From assembly GCA_907165065.1 (NCBI GenBank), contig OU015540.1, forward strand, positions 5,378,001-5,442,000: DNA of 64,000 nt, given 5' to 3'. The translations under genes were made by a program, and so were the position numbers. Source of the stretch: Caprimulgus europaeus (taxonomy: Eukaryota; Chordata; Aves; Caprimulgiformes; Caprimulgidae). Each line of letters begins with the position of its first letter. Within the stretch, counting starts at the first letter, position 1. The notes under the pieces are model-generated. The model did not search any database, was not told where the DNA came from, and was given only the letters and a program-made list of their open reading frames with translations. Positions 27,401 through 37,300 of the stretch are shown here, one piece after another.

Positions 27401-29546
27401 TCCCCTTGCCAAAATCAAAAGGAAAAGCATCCAGGAGGAGCCAAGAATTTACATTCAAGTTTAACTCAAAGTCACCAGCCAACAAGAACGTGCACCAGGA
27501 TCCACACAAAGCTGCTTCTGTGACACGATGCTGGCAAACCGGGAAACAGCCCAAGTGTTATAATCGTCCCACAGAGTCCCCTGAGCAGCCATCCCATGAT
27601 CATCTCCAACCCTGAACTTGGCCCAGGTGTGAACTAAGGACTTTTCTCCTCTTCCGAGAAAGACACCGAGGTCTGAGGTCACTGGTCCCATCCCTTCCTA
27701 TCACAAGCTGCCAGGTCAAATAACCACCTCTGAAACTCTCAAAACCAGAAAGAGGGGATGCGTCCCCAGTGTTCTTATTGCAAAAGCTATTGCAGATGCA
27801 ACTCCTCAGGGATTTGGAAACCTTATTTGCACTTCACAGCCCGATTATAACTGTTTGTTCTCAGGGCAAACAGCAGCTTAAGCAATTCTTGTCTTTTTCT
27901 TCCTCTCCTCTTAGCTTTGTGCAACAACTACATTCTCTCTCAGCCTCTCTTTGCAAAATAAAGTAACTCCAGCTCACTTACAGGAGAAGTAAGGCCTACA
28001 GAAAATAAAGGAGCTCACACACAGGTATGTACTGGAGAGAGGGGACAATAACCCCTCTCTAAAAACAGTGATGGTTTCAAAGGGACTGTGCCTCCAAAGG
28101 CTTGGGTACAGATTCCATCCCTTCTTGCTTTATGTTTTCCCAGGCTTGTCCCTTTCCCATTGCTCCTAACTCCACAGAGGGAAGCACAAGGCACAGATGA
28201 GGCACTAAGCACCAGCTCACCTCTTCCAGCTCCTACTCATTCTAACATGAGAAGATACAGGATTTCAGGTAGCTTGCTTGGACTTTGCCTGCTTCTGAAT
28301 ATGGAAAGAGGTGGAATGAGAACTTTTAAAAACATACAAAAAACCCCAGATTCAAATGAATACTTTCCCTCTGGGAACCTGCATTCACCAGCAATCACTC
28401 CACCCATGCAGCCTTCTTTACCCACACACCATGGTACACACCTGCTACCAGTTACGCTTAGGGAATAAGGAGGCTCTAGAGAAGTGAAACCAATTTAACC
28501 TCCTGCAGATGCAGGAGAATAAGCTGACATCAGCCAAAGCAGGTGGATGCTGTACCAATAACCAGAAACTAGTTTCACAGCTTGGCCACCACTCAGTAAA
28601 TTGCTTCTCCCCAGCAATTGTTTTAGCTCATGTAATGACATCAGCAGTTACGTTGGTACATATGCGTAATGAAAGCAAAAAGCATGGTCTATATTGTATG
28701 TTTTACAACAATTTAGCATATATATGCTAGAGACCAGCAAAAGAACATCCTAATCTACGTAGTCATCTCATCCTTCCATTGTTGCCACAAAGCCTGGTTT
28801 GTACAGGCTTGGCCTCTTTTTTAATATCCATACTTGGAAGTTGTCTCAATAACCACACCTCTAAGGTTTCCTAAAGGAAAATCCCAAAACACAGCATGTC
28901 CCGTTGGTTCATTACCTTTATCACAAACTTCAAGCCTTCCAAACACAAGAGGAGCCTCAGCAAACTTCAGTACCTACAGCCTGGGCCAACAAAACCCCAG
29001 GAGATTTGTTGTATGTCAATGCAGAGGGCAGAAATCAGACCCTGCCACTCGCACCGCCTGTGTTTGCCTCACAAACACCTGATTTAAGCACAGTTTTCTG
29101 TGCACCGTAGTTCAGCTCTGCACTGAAGTTTCGTGTGTGAAGTTCAAGCAGGATTAATCACGTTAACAGCCAGCTCTGTGAAGTAACGTGAAAATCCACA
29201 CTCTACCGTCAATAGAAAAGCTCTTCTGAGGAGGCTCTTTCCTGGGTTTGCTTTTGTAGCCGCTCAGACCGCAGACACTTCGGAGTCCAGAGGCAACACA
29301 GACTGCAGAATAACGGGAAAACTGCCCGAGCAGGCTGGTACCGAGCCTCGGGCCCTGCACCGGCGGCACAGGGGGAAAACCAGCGATCTACGGTCTGGAG
29401 AAGAGGAACCATCACCCCGCAGACCTCTGAGCACCCACAGACCCCACCGCCTCCCTGCCACCGCCCAGCATGAGAACGGGCAGCGCTGCCCGGCCCAGGG
29501 GTCCTGAGGGAGCCGTGCCCCGGAGCCGGACAGCACTGCGCCCTAC
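24477..29546 (-). other. CHST12: CHST12 5'-UTR intron (about 5 kb)
   Basis: Inferred intron between the CpG-island first exon and the coding exon. I see no coding exon in it. It contains a long perfect inverted repeat at 25234-25354, listed separately. Frames such as 26857-27255 and 26928-27266 overlap on opposite strands and look random. Confidence 0.6.
25234..25354. repeat. Inverted repeat, 20-bp perfect arms, 81-bp spacer
   Basis: Arm 25234-25253 (tgataagagccacacatcaa) is the exact reverse complement of 25335-25354. The arms are not simple sequence. A transcript of either strand could fold back here. It may be the remnant of an inverted-repeat transposon or a local inverted duplication. 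Confidence 0.85.
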
Positions 29547-30130
29547 CTGGCACCCTGCGACCGGCCGGGGAGAGCGGAGGGAAAGGCGGAGAGGACACCG
29601 CGTCCCGGCTGCAGCTCATAACGGGAGCTCGCCCGGCCCCGCCGCGGGGCGGCCCCTCCCGCCGGGACCGCCTCACCCGCGTCCCGGGCAGCGCCGCCGC
29701 CTGAGCCCTCCCCTCGGACCCCCGGGCCCTGCCCCGCCCGCAGGCAGAGCCCGTCCCCACCCCGCCCTGGGCGGCCCCGCGCTCACCTCCCGCCCGGGCA
29801 GCGGAGCCTTCCTCCTCCTCCTCCCGCTGCCGGTCCCCGTCCCGCCGCTACCCGGGCGCCGCCGCCTCTCGCGAGACGCCGGGACCGGGGGTCCCCGCGG
29901 GGCCGCGGCGCAGGCGCTGCTCCGCCCGCCGGCGGGAGGCCCCGGCCCGCCCCGCTCCCGTGACGGGGCCGGCGGTGCTCCCCGCCGTGGGTGGGACCAC
30001 GGGCACTGAAGGCAGCGGGGACTCGGGCGATGTCAGTGCGGCCCAGCCTGGCAGGAGGGCCCGTAGGCCGGGCCGGGAGCGGAGGGGCTGCCCCGGTGCC
30101 CGCGGGCAGCAGCCCACGGCTCCTCACCGC
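29470..30130. promoter_or_regulatory. CHST12: CpG island, probable CHST12 promoter
   Basis: About 660 bases of very GC-rich, CpG-dense sequence, sharply different from both flanks. It is the only large CpG island in the window. It lies upstream of CHST12 on its strand and contains at least two good minus-strand donor sites. It also lies downstream of the KIF19-like stop codon, so it is unlikely to serve that gene. Bidirectional activity is possible, but I see no plus-strand gene starting here. Confidence 0.8.
29787..29900 (-). other. CHST12: Candidate CHST12 non-coding first exon
   Basis: A strong minus-strand donor (GGGAG|GTGAGC) ends an exon at 29787. The left (5') limit is unknown and about 29.9 kb is only a guess. 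A second usable donor (CCAG|GTAGGG) ends an exon at 29547 and could give an alternative first exon. No transcript data, so this rests on splice-site quality and the CpG island. Confidence 0.4.
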
Positions 30131-32406
30131 AACCGGAGCCCGCTACAGAAAACCAGGGGTGGCAAACGCCGAAGGGATAAACCTCTCCTCAGAGCGGTCT
30201 GAAGTGGGGCTGCGCTACCCAACCCGCCTTCGAGCAACGACACAAGGAAAGTTTAACCTAAAACTCATATTTTAATTGCTTACAGGTTGCGTGGAGGACT
30301 CGAACCCCACCCTAACTCTGTGCGTGTATTTAATTTCCCCACAGATTGGGGGCTCAGGGGCTGCAGAGGTGAGAACCCCCCCTCCAACACCTGCCCTGTC
30401 CCAGGGACAGGATGGGGAATAGGAAGATCCAGCAATGGATGTAGTGGTGACAGTCCTCATTGCGAGATGGACACAGCATCCCGAGATGGACACAGCATCC
30501 CGAGATGGACACAGCATCCTGAGAGCCTGCATCGCTGCACGCTGGAGCTCGCAGTTTGATGTACCCAGTTTCAAGCTGTTTTACAGAAGAAAACCCAGCC
30601 TTTTGGGTTCTAGCCCAGCAGCCTTTATTAGCAACAAAGTAGAGATAACTGGATACAGCAAGGGTAGAAAATGCTGCGGTTACAGCTCCCTTTGCTACTC
30701 TTATCATTTGTGATCGAGAAGAATCAAATCAAAAAGCCATTAGCCCAGCACTGAAAAGGACCATGGTCCCCCTTTGTGCAGGAGATGGGCTGCAGCCTCA
30801 CCTCCAGCAATTATCAAAGCTACAAACAGTAATTTACAGATTCCACCGCCAAAATCTCAGTCCCTAGCTTTTACATTTATTAACAGACTTAAAATGTAGG
30901 TTTTACAAACAGAGAAATTAGCACATCAGATAGCTCTGGCCTCCTCACAACAGTCATGGCAAATTATCAAACTCTGTTATACAACCTCCCTTCAGAGATA
31001 TGACCTCAAACCGATGCATTGAGCTTAAATGTCCCACTCTTTGTGTGAAATAACTCCAAACACTGCAACTTTTCATGATGACTCAGCCCGAAAGTATGTA
31101 GTGGAGATGTATATACTTGGAAAACTCCCATTTTCCCTCAGTTTTGGTCCTTCAGTGTTTGCAGGTCACGTGAGGTCTTGTAAATACAGGCTTGGCTCCA
31201 GACCTGCTGGCACAGGTTTGCTGCACACACAGGCTGTGCTTATTTTATCTGTGTGTCCCCTTTTTATATCTTTGTTTATCTGAAAGAGTCAGCCTCGGTG
31301 AACAAGCCTGACCTTCTACTTTGCCATCGCACCTTTTCCTGCTTCCTTCTGTTTCACGAGGAAAAGCTGCTGCTGCTTGCTGTACCAGCTTACACACTTG
31401 CATTGCATCCCCACTTCAGGGTTTTAAGGTATTTTATAAACACAAGTAATCTCAGATTCCTCGGCCCTGGAGTGAACTATCCCTCATCTTCCTGACATAG
31501 CAAAGCAAGAGGCATAGAGGGAGAGGGAGCATGCGCAACATCATGCAGCAAGTCAGAAAGAGCACGTAGGAGAACTCTTTGCAAGTGCTGCAGCTGTAAA
31601 AAAGGTTCTTCATCCCCAGGAAAAATGCACAAACCTAGCTGAGATTGTCATCTTAGATACCTCAGTAGACCTAGGAGGGAAGCCACTCCCCTGTTTGGGG
31701 CATGGAGTCACTATTTATTCAGTGCAATGACCAGAACCACTTTATTTGCAGCATATTTTAAAAGCAGGGAAAATATTTTTTTAAAGCCCCATTTAGAGCA
31801 GCCTGCTGGCTGGAAACATTTGTTCCAAAAAGAAAAACACATTCCCACAGTTTACCTCCAGGCTAGCACTTATCAGGGTCTTCACCTATCACCGTGCTGC
31901 TTCTCCTGCCTGCAGTCAGAGCTAAAATGCTCTGTAGACGGAAAAGAGCTCAGAGCAATCTCTGACTGCTCTCACAGCCAAACATCTGCTCACCCAAACA
32001 GCATTCCAGGCGTGCATTACACCTCCCAGCTTCACAGCAACACACAGGGACAGCAGGGAAGAATGGGAAAACTATTTATCAGGCGTTTACATTTGGTTTT
32101 AATCATCAGGAAGCCTTTTGGATACATGGGTGGCATCTACAACTTTGTCCCGGGGAAAAAAAGGCGGCTTGGGCTCCATGCTGACATCTTCTGGGAGGCA
32201 AACACTGCTGGGAAAATGAGGTTTTCCTCTTCTCTTGGACTCTCTTAACACCATACTTGTCTTAACCTGAAGCTAACAGCTAGAGTGCACAGTACAGAGG
32301 AAAGACTTGTGGTAGGGATATGGAAAAAGTAATTACAACGTATGAATTCCTTCTTCCCTCTGCTACCCTTGCATCTCTGCTCTTCAGCATCACAACACAG
32401 AAGCCA
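30131..32406. other. Intergenic between KIF19-like 3' end and CHST12 promoter
   Basis: No coding exon recognised. It contains the 19-bp tandem repeat at 30464-30520. Two minus-strand AATAAA hexamers (plus TTTATT) are at 31714-31719 and 31741-31746, the first I notice downstream of the KIF19-like stop, but they are about 2.4 kb away, so their link to that gene is doubtful. Confidence 0.5.
30464..30520 (+). repeat. Tandem repeat, 19-bp unit, 3 copies
   Basis: The unit gagatggacacagcatccc starts at 30464, 30483 and 30502. The copies are identical except for the last base of the third, which argues for a recent expansion. Confidence 0.92.
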
Positions 32407-32742
32407 AAATAAATTTTAAATACCTCAAGTGTGGGGGCCAAATGGATGGGGCCAAGCTCTTTTCAGTGGTGCCTGGTGACAGGACAAGGGGCAATGGGCA
32501 CAAACTGGAACACTGGAAGTTCCAGACAAACTTAAGGAAAAGGTTCTTCACTGTGAGAGTGCCAGAGCCCTGGGACAGGCTGCCCAGAGAGGGTGTGGAG
32601 TCTCCATCTCTGGAGATGTTCAAACCCACCTGGACACTTTCCTGTGCAACCTGGTGTAGGGAACCTGCTCTGGCAGGGGGGTTGGACTGGATGATCTCCT
32701 GAGGTCCCTTCCAACCCCCACCATCCTGTGATTCTGTGATTT
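32407..32742 (+). mobile_element. CR1 LINE, 3' fragment, plus orientation
   Basis: The sequence follows the 3' end of avian CR1: the end of the reverse-transcriptase frame (peptide includes GAKLFSVVPGDRTRGN and TNLRKRFFTVR), then gttggactggatgatctcc, gaggtcccttccaac, and the short-repeat tail tgtgattctgtgat at the 3' end. It is 5'-truncated, as most CR1 copies are, and the remaining frame is a non-functional fragment. Confidence 0.95.
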
Positions 32743-34146
32743 TAAGGCACACTCCCTCTGCATCCGCTTCCCCGACTTCCAGCAGTATTGACATTGCAAT
32801 CCCTTGAGAGTTCTGCTCCCTGCTGACTTCTATTTAGTCTTCGTCTGGTTCCCCAGGCGAGCGACTGGCTGCTGCTTTTGCCGGCTGCTGGCACCATCTG
32901 CAGGCCCTGCACGCCAGGGAAGATGAAGTACTTGGTCAAATTTCTCACACTTCGATGTGAGTCTCGTTGCCAGTCAAAATGTGGAAGAGACAGATTGCCA
33001 CGGGCTGTAGAAGGGAGTTTGGCAAAGGCACCAGGATCTGCACATCGCTGCCTTAAGAAAATCCCAAGGTGGGATTCAGTGGAAGCAGTCTGTTGTCACA
33101 TGGCTAACTCAGATTACATTTTGTAATCACATATGGATTAGACTAGGATTATGAACACCTCTGAAGATGTTATTTTCTCTTCTTAAAATGATATTTGTGG
33201 CTAAGAGGGGGATGGAGTGTAACTCATTGCGGAACACTGCCCATGTCATCGGTTGCAAAAAAACCAATAATAATTTAAAAAACCCAAAACTTAAGACTTG
33301 GCTGTCAAACCCCCTACCCACGTGACTGCTTTCCCAACTGGACCATTTGTGTTGCATTTACAGCTCTTTATGTTCAGATTGCAACAGAGCAAGTGCTGAA
33401 GAATAGAGTAGTGCTCCCTGAGCCAGCCAACTTGGTATTTCACGTACTGACCCTTGACTTGTGTCTGTAGGACCCGTCCTTTGACACCATCAGTGTTTCT
33501 CTGCTGGATGTTGTCCTTCGGCAGCACTTCTAGTGGAGTCCCTTCTAGCCAAGGCAGGGAGAGCTTCATTAGAAACAGTGGGAGCAGAGCATGGTTTAAA
33601 AACATTTTGCAATGCACGACTTCCTAATAGCTAGCCAAAATAAATGAGAGCATTGTAAATCGTAAATCAGAAGTTATCCTTTTAAAAAAAAATTAAAAAA
33701 GAAGAAAAAAACCTAATTGGCATGGGTAAGCACCTCTTGCCTGAGTGGGAAAGGATTCTATTTACATCTCAATAGGATTTGGGTATCCAGTTCCCCTAAC
33801 CTCATCCTGGCCTGGTGTGTCTGCACAAAGCAAGATAACAGAAGCTGCCAGATGGTCAGTGCAGCCTGTCATGTCTTGGTCTCCTTGCTGGGGCTTGGTT
33901 TGGATGTGAAACTGCCTGAATGACTGGGGACAGATCAGCAACTTGCTGCATATGAACCCAACCCAACACTAATTCTTCCCCCTAGATTACAGAGGCATAA
34001 TTGAGGCAGTGGTCAGCAAATAATATGTTTTCTTACCTGTCAAAAGCTTCTTAAACCATATTAAAAAAAAATTAAGATCAGATTACTAGCAGTTCTGACC
34101 ATTAGCCCTTACTCTGGCTTATTTCTCACATGACAATACGTCTTTT
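32743..34146. other. Spacer downstream of the KIF19-like stop codon
   Basis: Probably includes the 3' UTR of the KIF19-like gene at its right end. I see no canonical minus-strand poly(A) hexamer within it. No other gene is supported. A-rich stretches lie near 33250-33290 and 33683-33712. Confidence 0.45.
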
Positions 34147-34350
34147 TCAACAGAGCTGATGCAGGATGTCACCAGCAGCTTTTTGGCCCCTACCTGAATG
34201 GTGGCTGATAGGAACCTTGACCTTTGTGGTAATGGACATGCTGCTACTTGCAGCTTTTGACTGATGGAAGAGTCTAGCTCGGTGCAGGTGGTTCTCACAA
34301 GCTTTGTCTGTGTTGGGGCTTGAGGGAGTCCAGTGCTTAGCTTTCGAGGT
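34147..34350 (-). CDS. KIF19: KIF19-like coding exon 18 (stop)
   Basis: 67 codons and TGA at 34147-34149. The phase-0 frame reads [19 protein letters not shown], resembling the last conserved motif of KIF19 (KVTLPLAKVKLPPSQNTG). A competing longer frame on the same strand would need a different junction phase. Confidence 0.72.
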   Translation of the reverse strand, partial: TSKAKHWTPSSPNTDKACENHLHRARLFHQSKAASSSMSITTKVKVPISHHSGRGQKAAGDILHQLC

Positions 34351-37300
34351 CTGAAAGACACCAAGTTATCTTCAGTGGTCATGTCTCTCACCTCCGACTG
34401 TTGTCACATTGTACCTAAAAGATTCCCTTCACAGTTGACTTTGGCTTAGCTTGCTGTTTAGGAGGAAGTCAAGGGTATTACAAAAGAATAAAGATATTTA
34501 ACTTATTTCCTCATGCAGTTTGCACTGTGTTTTTCTTACCATATTTAAAAACCACCCTAGCTCCACTGGATCTATGCCTTCTGCTCAACCCATTCCCATT
34601 AGAAAGAAACACAAAGGACTTACCCTGTGGAAGTTTGGTTCAAGAGACCGTGATCTTTTCTTTCTGGCTGTCCTCTCAGCAGGTATCTCCTGGTCTCTCC
34701 TGTTCTTCAGCACTCCCCTGGTTGGGGAGCACATCTGTCCCCCAGCTGTAGGCTCCAACAGCAAACTCCCAACACTTGCACTGTCTCTAGTCTGACAATC
34801 TGGGGTGGAACTGGCTTCTAGATACTTCAGCTCAAGTGTATCCTCCTCAGAGAAGCGGGCTGAGGAGACATGGCTCCCAAAGTCTCTGTGTTGGGCTCTG
34901 GAACGGCGACTGGCTGCAATGAGGGAGATGCTTTTGGTGTTGGCAGCAATTTCCTTCAAGGTCTCCAGACTCAGTGGAACAGAAGCAGTGTCTGCAGGTG
35001 ACTTTTTCCCATGCAGGTCTAGAGAGGTGGAGGAACACAGCCTGGGAGTCATCTTTCCCTCAGCAACACCTGTTGGTATCTGCTAAAAATCAAAGCAAAT
35101 GCAGCATAATATATTTTCATTCAGAGCTTTTATACTTTTCACCTTCAAAGCACTTTTGAACATGTTGAACACTTTGAAGACATTAAATTTCACCTGAAAT
35201 ATTGGTAAAACAACTTTTATGTATAGAGAGAAAGCTTTGCCTTTGCTTCTATCCCCAATATAGAGCCATGAAACAAGTCAGCTGGCAAGGAAGAGACTGG
35301 TGAACTCCTAACTCCTAACCACGACAAATGTGCCTGGAATTCAGTTCCCACCATACTAACCTGCTGAACTGGGCCTTTTGGCAACACAGGTAAAATTGAG
35401 CTGAGATGGGTATCCAGAGACCCCTCCTTCCTACAGGGTGTGGTTTTAGATGATCTGCAACTGCCACTGTGAAATGAATATGCCAAGAGGTTAAGAGATG
35501 AAAGCACAGGCCCTTTATCAACAGGGAGAGATGAAAAGTGTCTAGATAAGACCTCTAAAGCTGTGGGGAAAGGCAGAAGCCTGGTAAACATGGTAATAAA
35601 GAATGCAGCAAGGACTTCAGGATTCATGAAGGAGAGAGATTTTGTCCCCTGATCCTCACAAACTTTGCATCTCCCATAGCCCTCTCTGCAAAGAAGGTTC
35701 CTGCTAAAACACTGACCTACTTTGCAGGAGCAGTATACCAGGAAACTTTTCTTACAGATTCCAGTTTCTGGAGGTTCTTCCAGTTTTGTATCACCCAGCT
35801 TTGGGGACTTACCTAGGAGCTGCCAGATCCCCATACCCTAGAGAATAAGTCTAATAATGAGAAAGGTTCACATTACCTGTCTGACTCAAGGACGATGGAG
35901 GGAATGTCAAACTTCACTCCCCAAGGAAGATCCTTCACGTTCCCAGGTAGACCCTTTCTGACCTGATCTTTATTTAGAGCCAGATGCTGACTTACATCCA
36001 GAGGAGGGCTGTTGTGGGGCTGCAGGAAGAGGGAAGAATGAGATCCTCAGCAGATTTTTCTCACTGTAAAGCCCCTCCTCTAGCCCTGGCTCCTAGCCTG
36101 CAGTCGCAAAGATACTCTTGATACCTTTTCCATAGTTCCAGCTACCTGCTATTTGCTCCTCTCCTGTGGAGGGGCACCTAAAGTAGTTTAATCTCACATA
36201 TAACAGTGTGAATAGCATTAAGTTTATTATTCAAGGTGAAACCCAACTCCTTGCCCTGTTCATTCTAAGCAATCATAATAAACAGGAGATGCTGCTGCTT
36301 GGCCTCCCTGCTGAAGACTGGCAATTTCCTGGCAGCCCCTTACTGCCTCAAAACAAACACAAGTTCTCCAAAGGCAACTGAGGCAACAACATATTTCCTG
36401 TTGTGCTGGAAAGACCTGAAGACCTCAATAAAAACTGTGCCATGAGCAAGCAGAGGCCTCCAGAGAGGATGGTCTTCTTCAGCAATCACTTGGAGAGCTG
36501 CATGTTTGGCCTTCTAACCTTTGCTTTTCTGTTTGCCAACAGGCCAGTTCTCTCAAATCTAACGCAACAGCAGCTGGGAAGCTGAACATGCTGGCTCATG
36601 TACAGCCCTGCCTGGGTCCTTTTCTCTCTCTAAAAGCCTTATGAATTCTCTGGGTCAAAGGGAAGGAAAGAGAGCAGAGCTCCAGAGGGACAACATGTTC
36701 CTAAAACAAAGCCCTGTACAGCTCCTGACTGGCACCAGGACCCAGCCAGGCTTTGGGTTGGTATGAATCCGTGGCCATGACACAAGACCATGGGACAGCG
36801 TGGATTCTCCAGCACAAGGGTCTGCTCTGCCTTACCCTGAGCATGGTGGACATCACTGAATGTAGCAGAAGCAGGCGGTTCAGCATCCCTTCCTCCAACT
36901 CAGAATGGTGCAGGTGGTGTAACCTCGCCAGTGTCTCTGGGACAGGAATGTTCTGGGCTGGAGCAGAGGTGAGGAGGAAGAGTTAAGGATCACTCCTTGA
37001 GAATTAGCTGAGAACTGGGGAATCATGACATCCAAGACAAGGTTTTCTGGGTGGATTGTTCTCCGCTTTGGCATCAGAAAACAAAGCTCAGAGGTAACAA
37101 TGGAGCAGGAGCAAAAGTGCTGCTTTACCTTTTATCAGCGTCTGCTGCTGCTGAATAATTTCTTCACAGAGTAGCACATGCTGCTGCAGTTGCTGGATCA
37201 CAAAATCCTTCTGGCACAATAGATTCTCCTTGTACAGTGCATCTGCCTGCAGCTCTGTGTTGCCAAGCTCAAGCTCATGGGCTCTGCAGAGGAGCCTGAG

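Noticed and set aside
29209-29760. 183-codon minus-strand frame overlapping the CpG island
   Set aside because: Same GC artefact; it crosses the likely CHST12 first-exon donor at 29547.
29470-30009. 179-codon plus-strand open frame in the CpG island
   Set aside because: Pro/Arg/Gly/Ala-rich composition follows directly from high GC, other frames on both strands are equally open, and there is no domain or splice continuation.
30285-30315. tRNA-like B box (GGTTCGAGTCC) on the minus strand
   Set aside because: The T-stem does not pair properly and no A box or cloverleaf is present upstream.
32442-32702. 86-codon plus-strand frame
   Set aside because: It is the degraded end of the CR1 reverse-transcriptase frame, not a host gene.
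34119-34391. 90-codon minus-strand frame overlapping exon 18
   Set aside because: Its frame disagrees with the phase-0 junction from exon 17; the phase-0 reading retains the KVKVP-like tail motif instead.
35217-35834. 205-codon minus-strand frame
   Set aside because: It contains genuine KIF19-like exon 16 but the rest is intron that happens to be open. Reading in from exon 15 gives a stop straight after the donor.
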